A program made the translations under genes and the position numbers. A stretch of 5,908 nucleotides of DNA from DATHNF01 sp035486285 (GTDB lineage Bacteria > Patescibacteriota > Saccharimonadia > Saccharimonadales > UBA4665), in the NCBI GenBank assembly GCA_035486285.1, contig DATHNF010000034.1, positions 1 through 5,908 on the forward strand. The letters run 5' to 3'. The notes below the pieces were generated by a model, which did not search any database, had not been told where the DNA came from, and saw only the letters and a program-made list of their open reading frames with translations. Positions 1 through 5,712 of the stretch are shown piece after piece (the first letter of the stretch is position 1; every line of letters begins with the position of its first letter).

Positions 1-457
1 TTGGATTCTGCATGCCGCTGATAACACTTTCGAAACTAGTACGGTCCCAATGTGCCGCGTACTTGTCGTCGGCCCGGCGGCGATCACGCTTGATATTACG
101 CCCAAAGGCCGTATCAGCATCAACCTGGAACCAGACCAAAAGTGGCTGAGCGTGACAGCGGCGTGCTAGGTTGCGTAGATTTTGACGCTGCTTGGCCCGC
201 ATGGCGTTCATGTCATAAGCGACGCTGAGACCGGCAGATAGAAATTCTTCGGTCATATAATCCATGAGCTGGCCGACGATAGTGTTTTCTTGGCTGTCGC
301 GCCGTGGTTCCTGGAAAAGCTCGCTCCGAATACGGTCCGCTTGTACATGCGCCATGTGAACATTTTCACTGAGCTGCCGGGCAAAATAGGTCTTACCGGC
401 ACCAGGGTAGCCGTAAAACAGCAGCAAGAACGGCTTTGTCGGAAATAATTTCGCCAT
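1..457 (-). CDS. P-loop NTPase, AAA_33 / small-molecule or polynucleotide kinase-like, partial (C-terminus beyond window)
   Basis: An open frame runs from ATG at 457 to the window edge without a stop, giving 152 residues of the N-terminal part. It begins MAKLFPTKPF, then a hydrophobic strand and a Walker A motif GYPGAGKT at residues 16-23. QADRIRSE at 39-46 looks like the substrate-side Asp of ATP-dependent kinases, and AYDMNAMR at 80-87 resembles the second-strand segment of AAA_33 proteins. A basic stretch with several Arg and Lys at 120-132 fits a lid helix. No signal peptide or membrane segment is seen, so it should be cytoplasmic. The family phosphorylates varied small molecules or nucleic-acid ends, and the substrate cannot be told here. 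It is divergent from tRNA-Trp. The start is the first ATG in frame; the upstream ATG at 465-467 is in another frame. No Shine-Dalgarno is visible before the start. Confidence 0.82.
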   Translation of the reverse strand, partial: MAKLFPTKPFLLLFYGYPGAGKTYFARQLSENVHMAHVQADRIRSELFQEPRRDSQENTIVGQLMDYMTEEFLSAGLSVAYDMNAMRAKQRQNLRNLARRCHAQPLLVWFQVDADTAFGRNIKRDRRRADDKYAAHWDRTSFESVISGMQNP

Positions 458-466
458 ATCTATTCA

Positions 467-495
467 TGTATAGCAGATTTCCCTGTTTTTGGAAA
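467..495 (-). promoter_or_regulatory. Candidate near-leaderless promoter of the P-loop NTPase
   Basis: On the minus strand TTTCCA (490-495) is separated by 17 bp from TATACA (467-472), and the ATG follows after 9 bases. Initiation at the usual distance would leave only two to four bases of leader, which agrees with the lack of a Shine-Dalgarno. Both hexamers match consensus at 4 of 6 positions. The same 9-base spacing occurs before rpmG. Confidence 0.3.
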
Positions 496-529
496 GCAAA
501 ATCAGATGACAACTACTACAACTTGCCGT

Positions 530-558
530 ATTATAACTTCTAAGCAAAGCCGTCACAA
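530..558 (-). promoter_or_regulatory. Candidate upstream promoter of the P-loop NTPase
   Basis: On the minus strand TTGTGA (553-558) and a perfect TATAAT (530-535) are separated by 17 bp. Initiation near 523 would give a leader of about 66 nt. The -35 box overlaps that of the opposite-strand promoter proposed for tRNA-Trp (552-557). Confidence 0.5.
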
Positions 559-580
559 AAAATAGATGGCTTGCTAGAAT
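552..580 (+). promoter_or_regulatory. Candidate promoter of tRNA-Trp
   Basis: GTCACA (552-557), a 17-bp spacer and TAGAAT (575-580) form a plausible sigma70-type promoter. It would produce a leader of about 104 nt before the tRNA, to be removed by processing. Its -35 box shares bases with the divergent minus-strand promoter. One copy of the 13-bp inverted repeat (562-574) fills the spacer right up to the -10 box. The weak -35 box limits confidence. Confidence 0.35.
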
Positions 581-589
581 AAAGAGACG

Positions 590-622
590 CTTTTCTCTCG
601 CGCAAAGGGAAAAGAGCAGCCC
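590..622 (+). other. Imperfect hairpin in the tRNA-Trp leader
   Basis: CTTTTCTC can pair with GGGAAAAG over 8 bp including one G-U, with loop TCGCGCAAA. One bulged A then allows GC pairs to continue the helix. It would lie near the 5' end of the predicted tRNA-Trp transcript. No U-run follows, so it is not a typical terminator. Role unknown. Confidence 0.3.
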
Positions 623-653
623 GCATGACGAATTTATTTCGGCATTCGGCGCG

Positions 654-680
654 ATGAGAAAAACCGCAGGTTTGTCTCAT
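654..680 (+). other. Strong hairpin 10 bases upstream of tRNA-Trp
   Basis: Arms 654-665 and 669-680 pair over 12 positions with one A-G mismatch, leaving a 3-base loop GCA (666-668). No clear T-run follows on the plus strand (TTGTGTTCAT). It ends just 10 bases before the mature tRNA 5' end. It could guide 5' processing or act as a weak terminator for transcripts entering the tRNA. Structure is read directly; the role is inferred. Confidence 0.45.
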
Positions 681-690
681 TTGTGTTCAT

Positions 691-765
691 AGGGGCATAG
701 TACAACGGTTAGTATAAGGGTCTCCAAAACCCTAGATCGTGGTTCGATTCCACGTGCCCCTGCCA
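691..765 (+). tRNA. trnW: tRNA-Trp (anticodon CCA)
   Basis: A full cloverleaf of 75 bases folds with an encoded CCA end. The acceptor stem is AGGGGCA with TGCCCCT (7 bp). The D-stem is GTAC/GTAT with one G-U and GG in the loop. The anticodon stem AGGGT/ACCCT encloses loop CTCCAAA with anticodon CCA at 728-730 if numbered from the loop (bases 722-728 hold the loop; the anticodon is its middle triplet). The T-stem CGTGG/CCACG encloses TTCGATT. Discriminator G73 at 762 and the A1-U72 pair match the identity set of bacterial tRNA-Trp. It reads UGG only, consistent with UGA being a stop here. No intrinsic terminator follows, so transcripts may run on toward the glucan operon. Confidence 0.97.
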
Positions 766-858
766 ACAAAACTTATTATTCAAGAGGCTATTGCAGATAT
801 TGAGCGCAGGTCAGGCTTAGAGGTTGCAGAAATTTATTAAATCCGTGGCTTATTACGC
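766..858. other. Spacer after tRNA-Trp, holding a short relic-like reading frame
   Basis: No start-to-stop gene is supported. A plus-strand frame that can be opened by GTG at 754, inside the tRNA T-stem, runs to TAA at 840. It reads like a protein C-terminus (QEAIADIERRSGLEVAEIY) and lacks a ribosome site. No terminator hairpin is seen after the tRNA. Confidence 0.3.
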
Positions 859-887
859 TTGTGCTATAGAGGCAAGCCATCTATAAT
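859..887 (+). promoter_or_regulatory. Promoter of the alpha-glucan operon
   Basis: TTGTGC (859-864), a 17-bp spacer and a perfect TATAAT (882-887) precede the first operon gene. Initiation near 894 would give a leader of about 40 nt. The dyad GCTTG (857-861) / CAAGC (873-877) spans the -35 box and spacer, and the 13-bp repeat copy 872-884 runs into the -10 box, so a repressor could act here. Operator function is inferred. Confidence 0.6.
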
Positions 888-924
888 TAGGTAACGGTAA
901 AACTAAAAGGCGGAGCGAAAAGAA

Positions 925-929
925 AGAGG
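925..929 (+). promoter_or_regulatory. Short-spaced ribosome binding site of the GT4 gene
   Basis: AGAGG ends three bases before the ATG at 933, closer than the usual 5-9 bases. The purine-rich leader AAAAGAAAGAGGG may help. No better start with a better-spaced site fits the conserved N-terminus. Confidence 0.4.
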
Positions 930-932
930 GTA

Positions 933-2138
933 ATGAAAATACTAATGCTTGGCTGGGAGTTACCTCCCCATAACAGCGGTGGGCTGGGAATTGCTTGTTA
1001 CCAGCTCTGCAAAGCTCTCTCTAGCCAGAACGTCGACATCGAATTTATCCTGCCATACCAGGCCGATCATGGCATTGATTTTATGAAAGTAACGGCTGCT
1101 CATCCACAGGGTGTTACGGAAATTTTGCGCTCCGGTATTGCATATGACAGCCACAAATACATTATGGCTGATGGCAGTGAAGCATGGCTGAATATCCATG
1201 ATCAGCAGCAGCTGTATGAACACGCGGTTGTCAAGCTAGTCGAAGATAGGGAGTTCGATATTGTCCACGCCCACGACTGGCTGACATTTAGGGCGGCACT
1301 ACGAATCAAAGAGCAGAAGGAGTGCCCGATCATTTTACACGTACACTCTGTCGAATCTGATAGGGCTGCCAGCGACTACGGCAACCCTTTAGCGCGCGAA
1401 GTTGAAGGCATCGCCCTGCATCTTGCTGATCGTGTGATTGCTGTCAGCGACCATACCAAGCGCAGCATCATGAAAGATTATGGCCTGCCGGCTAACAAAA
1501 TAGAAGTTGTTCATAACGCTATAGATCCCGGAGATGTAGCGCCATTGGACGATGATAACGCCTACCGCTATTTAACGCTGATGCGGAGCCTGGGCTACCG
1601 CGTAGTCGTCAATGTTGGCCGTTTAACTATCCAGAAAGGCTTGCCCAACCTGCTACGTGCAGCCAAGGCAGTTATCGACCGCGCGCCCAAGACCTTGTTC
1701 CTGATTGTTGGCAGCGGCGAGCAGCAATACGAGCTTATTGAACTGGCAGCTGCGCTTGGTATCGGCGCTAATGTTGTGTTCGCCAACTTTCAACGAGGTA
1801 AGCGGTGGCGCGATGCTTTCGCGATCGGTGATCTGTTCGTTATGCCATCAGTTTCCGAGCCCTTCGGTCTAACTCCTTTGGAAGCCATTGGCTTCGGGAC
1901 ACCAGCACTTGTTAGCAAGCAGTCGGGTATTAGCGAGGTCTTGCGTAACTGCCTGAAGGTTGATTTTTGGGATATTGACGAAATGGCTAACAACATCGCG
2001 GCAGTGGTTCAGAGTGATACGTTGCGTGACGAACTCTGGCGAGCCGCCTATCTTGAATACGAGAAAATGTCCTGGAACGATGCTAGCGACAAAGTATTGC
2101 AGCTCTACGAGGCTCAAACAGCTGGAGCTGCGGCATGA
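933..2138 (+). CDS. GT4-family glycosyltransferase, glycogen-synthase-like
   Basis: This 401-residue GT-B fold enzyme is expected to add sugar, probably glucose from a nucleotide donor, to an alpha-glucan in the cytoplasm. The N-terminal domain opens MKILMLGWELPP, with a glycine loop SGGLG at 15-19 at the place of the glycogen-synthase KTGG motif, and HAHDW at 112-116. The C-terminal donor domain begins at about 225 with VGRLTIQKG (228-236). It carries the GT4 E-x7-E signature in SEPFGLTPLE, E309 and E317. Length fits the family. The ATG at 933 gives the typical family N-terminus. Its TGA overlaps the start of the next gene as ATGA, so the two are translationally coupled. A link to glycogen rests on sequence style and the GH57 and GH15 partners; a trehalose, sucrose or surface-glycan transferase remains possible. 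Donor specificity is unknown. Confidence 0.88.
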   Translation: MKILMLGWELPPHNSGGLGIACYQLCKALSSQNVDIEFILPYQADHGIDFMKVTAAHPQGVTEILRSGIAYDSHKYIMADGSEAWLNIHDQQQLYEHAVVKLVEDREFDIVHAHDWLTFRAALRIKEQKECPIILHVHSVESDRAASDYGNPLAREVEGIALHLADRVIAVSDHTKRSIMKDYGLPANKIEVVHNAIDPGDVAPLDDDNAYRYLTLMRSLGYRVVVNVGRLTIQKGLPNLLRAAKAVIDRAPKTLFLIVGSGEQQYELIELAAALGIGANVVFANFQRGKRWRDAFAIGDLFVMPSVSEPFGLTPLEAIGFGTPALVSKQSGISEVLRNCLKVDFWDIDEMANNIAAVVQSDTLRDELWRAAYLEYEKMSWNDASDKVLQLYEAQTAGAAA

Positions 2139-3340
2139 AAGCCATTGTTCTGTACCTACATGTTCACCAGCCGTACCGGGTACGACACTATACCATCTTT
2201 GATAGCGGGATTAATCATGACTACTTCGATGCTTCGTATGAAGCCCCCACCAACAATGAGCGAATTCTTCAAAAAGTAGCTGGGAAGTCTTACCTGCCTG
2301 CCAACCGCCGGCTTCTCAAACTTCTACAAGATAATCCCAGCTTTAAATTAAACCTGTCCATCACCGGTACTGTCTTGGAGCAGTTGGAGCGCTGGTCACC
2401 AGAGGCTTTGCGGTCTTTCCAGGAGCTCTGCGCCACCGGACGGGTTGAGATTCTGGCTGAAACGTATCACCACACGCTAGCCTTCTTTTATTCGCGTGCG
2501 GAGTTCGAAATGCAGGTAGAGATGCACAAACGTAAAGTCCAGGAGCTCTTCGGCCAAACCCCCCAGGTCTTCCGTAACACCGAGTTGGCGTACAACAACG
2601 ACTTGGCTTACTGGGCCGATCGGGCTGGCTACAAGGGTATCTTGGCTGAAGGCTGGGACCCAATCCTAGATTGGCGAAGCCCGAACTTTGTTTACCGGCC
2701 TGCCTATACTAACCAGATCCGTTTGTTGCTTAAGAATTACAAACTGAGCGATGACATTGCCTTTCGTTTCGGCGACCACGAATGGGCTGAATGGCCGCTC
2801 ACTGCTGACAAGTTTTCACATTGGATGAGTCAGGACCAGGACGCGACCAATTTTAATCTCTTTATGGATTACGAAACATTTGGTGAACACCAATGGCATG
2901 AATCAGGCGTTTTTGAGTTCCTAGAGCACTTACCCAAAGAATGGCTGAAGACCGAAAACCACACCTTCATGACTGTGAGCGAGGTGATTGATACCTTTGA
3001 GCCAGTTGATCAGATTGACGTACCGCAAACTATTACTTGGGCTGATACGGAGCGCGACTTGTCAGCCTGGTTAGGCAATGATTTGCAAGGAGCTGCTATT
3101 AATCTCCTCTACGGTTTGCAGGAACGGATTATCGGTAGTAAAGATCTAGCCCTGATCGAAGACTGGAGGCGCTTACAGACATCAGACCATTTTTATTACA
3201 TGTGTACCAAATGGTTTAACGACGGTGATATTCACGCCTATTTCAGCCCCTACGACACCCCGTACGAAGCCTATATCAACTTCATGAACGTGTACCGTGA
3301 CCTACAAACCCGACTCATCGAGAAAGGCGTTGAAATATGA
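2135..3340 (+). CDS. GH57 family glycoside hydrolase, alpha-amylase type
   Basis: The 401-residue protein carries the GH57 signature regions in order: HQPYR at 11-15; FRNTELAYNN with the predicted nucleophile E150; MDYETFGEHQW at 244-254 with the predicted acid/base D245; and AWLGN at 311-315. GH57 enzymes act with retention on alpha-1,4-glucans (amylases, 4-alpha-glucanotransferases, branching enzymes, amylopullulanases). About 400 residues without an extra C-terminal domain favours the amylase-like group over branching enzymes, but the window cannot separate hydrolysis from transfer. No signal peptide is present, so the substrate is intracellular. The ATG overlaps the transferase stop by 4 bases, with GGAG at 2124-2127 spaced 7 bases upstream. 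Its own TGA overlaps a 35-codon ORF in the same ATGA manner. Confidence 0.92.
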   Translation: MKAIVLYLHVHQPYRVRHYTIFDSGINHDYFDASYEAPTNNERILQKVAGKSYLPANRRLLKLLQDNPSFKLNLSITGTVLEQLERWSPEALRSFQELCATGRVEILAETYHHTLAFFYSRAEFEMQVEMHKRKVQELFGQTPQVFRNTELAYNNDLAYWADRAGYKGILAEGWDPILDWRSPNFVYRPAYTNQIRLLLKNYKLSDDIAFRFGDHEWAEWPLTADKFSHWMSQDQDATNFNLFMDYETFGEHQWHESGVFEFLEHLPKEWLKTENHTFMTVSEVIDTFEPVDQIDVPQTITWADTERDLSAWLGNDLQGAAINLLYGLQERIIGSKDLALIEDWRRLQTSDHFYYMCTKWFNDGDIHAYFSPYDTPYEAYINFMNVYRDLQTRLIEKGVEI

Positions 3341-3444
3341 AAGCTTGTATAGCTACCAACTCTAGAAGCATCTTTATGCTGGCTATTGTTAGCGTTACGG
3401 GCTTTCAACCTTCAGCCACGAAGCCGGAGGCTCCCCATGGGTAG
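3337..3444 (+). CDS. Small bridging ORF (35 aa) between GH57 and GH15, possible coupling peptide
   Basis: ATG at 3337 overlaps the GH57 stop as ATGA, exactly like the junction between the first two genes. The frame stays open for 35 codons and ends at TAG (3442-3444), just past the GH15 start codon at 3437. AAAGG at 3323-3327 lies 9 bases upstream. The peptide begins MKACIATNSRS, has one short hydrophobic run FMLAIVSV at residues 13-20, and ends PEAPHG. I do not recognise it. Ribosomes translating it would cross the GH15 Shine-Dalgarno and stop beside its start, so it may couple GH15 translation to GH57. A chance ORF in a 96-base spacer is the main alternative. Confidence 0.35.
   Translation: MKACIATNSRSIFMLAIVSVTGFQPSATKPEAPHG
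3426..3430 (+). promoter_or_regulatory. Ribosome binding site fixing the GH15 start
   Basis: GGAGG lies 6 bases before ATG 3437. The protein from that ATG begins MGRPVVLSNG, the usual N-terminus of this GH15 group. The longer frame from TTG 3386 adds 17 basic, non-conserved residues and has no such site. Confidence 0.85.
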
Positions 3445-5371
3445 GCCAGTCGTCCTGAGCAATGGCCAGCTATTCGTCGGTTTGGACGAAAACGGCTTGG
3501 TACATGACTTCTACTATCCGTACGTTGGTCTAGAGAACTTAACTAATGCTCGTAGCAGCCAGCACAAAATCGGTCTCTGGGTTGATGGCAAGTTTAGCTG
3601 GACCGATGATGGCAGCTGGCAGATTAGTGTCGACTTCGAAGAAACAGCCCTAATAAGCGATGTACGGATGCATTCTGCCGACCTGGGCATTACCATTGAG
3701 TTCGAAGATTTCATAGACATCCAATATAACGCGCTGGTACGTTGCATGCGCATTACCAACGAACGTGCCGAAGAGCGGGACATCCGGCTATTTATGCACC
3801 AGGTTTTTCAGATTTCACGGGCGGGCCGGGCCGATACGGCCTTGTACGTGCCGGAAGATGCCTATCTACTCGACTACAAAGGTCGTTGCTGTCTGCTGAT
3901 TGCTGGCAAGACTGACGACGGACAGACCTTTGACCAATATGCTGTCGGCAACTACGCCGTCGAAGGCAAAGCCGGCACCTTTAAGGATGCTGAGGATGGT
4001 GAATTATCAGATAATGCCGTGGAGCACGGCGGCGTTGACAGTGTGGTGCGTTTCCGCAAGCGTGTTGCGGGCAATGGTACGTTCGGCGTTGACTACTGGG
4101 TCGTGGCTGCTAATAGTCAAACTGACGCTCAAGTCGCCCACACCTATCTCAAATATTATCCGGTCTCTAAACGGCGCGAAGAAGTCCGCCAGCACTGGCA
4201 AACATGGCTGTCACCCGCCACTCCTTACTTAGACAAACTCCCGGCCGAAGCGCTGGCGTTAACTCGAAAGAGCATGTTGATCGTCAAAGCCCACTGTGAC
4301 GATCGTGGCTCTGTTCTGGCAAGCGGTGACTCAAGTATATTCAACTATGGTCGCGATTATTATTGTTACTGCTGGCCGCGTGATGCCGCTTTCGCCGTTT
4401 GGCCGCTTATTCGGGTGGGTATCTATGGTGAGGCCGTGCGTTTCTTCGAGTTCGCGCGCGATACCATGCACCGTGATGGCTATTTGATGCACAAATACCA
4501 GCCTGACCGGGCCATCGGCAGCACCTGGCACCCTTTAGTGCACAACCGGCACAAAGAACTGGCTATCCAAGAGGATGAAACGGCTAGCGTCATCTATATG
4601 ATGGGGCAGTACTACAAACACAGCCAGGATAAGACCCTTATCATGAACTTCTACCACACGTTCATCAAACCGTGCGCCACCTTTATCGGCAACTACATTG
4701 ATGAAGCTACAGACCTACCACACGCCAGTTATGACCTTTGGGAGGAGAAGTTCCTGACCAGCACCTATACGGCTTGCTCTGTCATTGCCGGCTTAGAAGC
4801 TGCCGCGGAGCTAGCAGAGGTTGTTGAGCACCCTGACGACGCTATTGTTTGGCGGCGGGCAGCCGACCGAATACGCGGTGGGCTTGATGCGCTCTATCAT
4901 CCAGATGGCTATTTCCGTAAGGGCTTCCTGCTTCAGTCTGATGGCAGCTTGCAGTATGACGATACCGTAGACATTTCCAGCTTCTTTGGGCTTTTTATGT
5001 TCGCGCGCCTTGAGCTCGACGATCCACGCCTACTAAGCATGCTCAAACACGTGGAGTCGCGCTTGCTTAATAGCACGCCGATCGGTGGCGTTATCCGGTA
5101 CGAGCACGACGGCTACTTCCTGGCGAAGCATCAGTATAAAGGCAATCCCTGGATTGTCTGCAGCTTATGGCTGGCGCAATATTATCAAGCCGCCGGACGA
5201 AAGGATGAGGCTAGGGCATTACTAGAATGGGCTGCCGCGCGATCCTATCCAAGCGGCGCTCTCAGTGAGCAATTTGATCCAGATACTGGTACAGCTCTAG
5301 GCGTCACGCCATTGGTTTGGAGTCATTCTGAAACAGTTAATACCATGCTTGATCTGACCAAGCCTACTTGA
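3437..5371 (+). CDS. GH15 glucoamylase-family glycoside hydrolase
   Basis: The 644-residue enzyme should release glucose from non-reducing ends of alpha-glucans with inversion. Residues 1 to about 260 form the beta-rich N-terminal domain of prokaryotic glucoamylases (LVHDFYYPYVGLEN at 22-35). The rest is the (alpha/alpha)6 barrel. WPRDAAF at 313-319 is the substrate-binding motif. YDLWEE at 432-437 carries the predicted general acid E436, and LSEQF at 609-613 the predicted base E611; this matches the two-Glu layout of bacterial glucoamylases. No signal peptide is present, so it acts on internal glucan. The start at 3437 is chosen for its GGAGG site and conserved N-terminus. It lies 96 bases after GH57, linked by a small ORF. 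Glucodextranase or GH15 trehalase activity cannot be excluded. No terminator is visible in the 26 bases before convergent rpmG. Confidence 0.93.
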   Translation: MGRPVVLSNGQLFVGLDENGLVHDFYYPYVGLENLTNARSSQHKIGLWVDGKFSWTDDGSWQISVDFEETALISDVRMHSADLGITIEFEDFIDIQYNALVRCMRITNERAEERDIRLFMHQVFQISRAGRADTALYVPEDAYLLDYKGRCCLLIAGKTDDGQTFDQYAVGNYAVEGKAGTFKDAEDGELSDNAVEHGGVDSVVRFRKRVAGNGTFGVDYWVVAANSQTDAQVAHTYLKYYPVSKRREEVRQHWQTWLSPATPYLDKLPAEALALTRKSMLIVKAHCDDRGSVLASGDSSIFNYGRDYYCYCWPRDAAFAVWPLIRVGIYGEAVRFFEFARDTMHRDGYLMHKYQPDRAIGSTWHPLVHNRHKELAIQEDETASVIYMMGQYYKHSQDKTLIMNFYHTFIKPCATFIGNYIDEATDLPHASYDLWEEKFLTSTYTACSVIAGLEAAAELAEVVEHPDDAIVWRRAADRIRGGLDALYHPDGYFRKGFLLQSDGSLQYDDTVDISSFFGLFMFARLELDDPRLLSMLKHVESRLLNSTPIGGVIRYEHDGYFLAKHQYKGNPWIVCSLWLAQYYQAAGRKDEARALLEWAAARSYPSGALSEQFDPDTGTALGVTPLVWSHSETVNTMLDLTKPT

Positions 5372-5397
5372 GTGTTGCTTTAAATTTGCCTGTTGGA

Positions 5398-5598
5398 CTA
5401 GCGCTTGGGGGCTTCGTTGCGGCCAAGATTCTTCTTGGTTTCGGTGAAAACGATGTGTTTGCGGAGCTTGGGGCTGTATTTGCGTAGAGCTAACTTATCG
5501 GGCGTATTCATTGTATTCTTGGTCGTATAATACAAACGCTCACCAGTCTCTTCGGAGACTAGTCCAATAATCTTTCGCTTATCGCCTTTTTTCGCCAT
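5398..5598 (-). CDS. rpmG: 50S ribosomal protein L33, cysteine-free type
   Basis: The 66-residue basic protein begins MAKKGDKRKIIGLVSEETG and keeps the L33 core: YYTTKNTMNTPDKLALRKYSP at about 23-43, then LRKHIVFTETKK. L33 is a small protein of the large ribosomal subunit near the E site. It has no cysteine, so it is the C-minus type that does not bind zinc. The tail NLGRNEAPKR extends about ten residues past the usual 50-56 residue length. It converges with the glucan operon, 26 bases apart stop to stop. No Shine-Dalgarno precedes the ATG, and a promoter lies immediately upstream, so the mRNA is probably nearly leaderless. Confidence 0.93.
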   Translation of the reverse strand: MAKKGDKRKIIGLVSEETGERLYYTTKNTMNTPDKLALRKYSPKLRKHIVFTETKKNLGRNEAPKR

Positions 5599-5607
5599 AG
5601 GTTACTG

Positions 5608-5636
5608 AGTTTAACAGATATGAGGCATCTTATCAA
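5608..5636 (-). promoter_or_regulatory. Promoter of rpmG, near-leaderless
   Basis: On the minus strand TTGATA (5631-5636, 5 of 6 consensus) is separated by 17 bp from TAAACT (5608-5613, 4 of 6). The rpmG ATG starts 10 bases after the -10 box, leaving only about two to four bases of leader. The bases between (CAGTAACCT) contain no ribosome site. Confidence 0.5.
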
Positions 5637-5670
5637 GAGCTTTTTATTTTCTTCCCGGGCTTATTCTTGA

Positions 5671-5712
5671 TAATAAAATAAAAATAGCGGCTGATCATTT
5701 CCGCTATTTTTA
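5671..5712 (-). terminator. Intrinsic terminator, minus-strand reading
   Basis: Perfect 12-bp arms at 5679-5690 and 5701-5712 (core AAAAATAGCGG / CCGCTATTTTT) enclose a 10-base loop. On the minus strand a T-rich tract TTTTATTA follows. On the plus strand the arm itself supplies TTTTT and then ACTTTTTCC, so it could also work there, but no plus-strand gene leads into it. It would end transcripts from the 5783-5811 promoter and from tRNA-Thr, and shield rpmG. Confidence 0.8.

Noticed and set aside
691..765. Attachment-site duplication of the tRNA-Trp 3' end
   Set aside because: No second copy of the T-arm and acceptor sequence was seen within the window, so an integrated element cannot be bounded here.
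960..2202. Several 60-90 residue open frames on both strands within the GT4 gene
   Set aside because: They are shadows of a gene with clear GT-B motifs, and none shows family features of its own.
2361..2663. 100-residue minus-strand frame inside GH57
   Set aside because: It is antisense to the GH57 catalytic region with a composition dictated by that gene, and no promoter or ribosome site supports it.
3367..3380. Small hairpin AGCAT-CTTT-ATGCT in the GH57-GH15 spacer
   Set aside because: Only 5 bp with no T-run; too weak to call as terminator or regulator.
3386..3436. TTG-initiated 17-residue N-terminal extension of the GH15 protein
   Set aside because: ATG 3437 has a perfect GGAGG at 6-base spacing and gives the family N-terminus; the extension is not conserved-looking and has no ribosome site.
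3900..4531. Open frames of 63-110 residues overlapping GH15 on both strands
   Set aside because: GH15 coding evidence is continuous through the region; the products resemble no protein.
5372..5397. Terminator between convergent GH15 and rpmG
   Set aside because: No inverted repeat or T-run is visible in the 26 bases on either strand.
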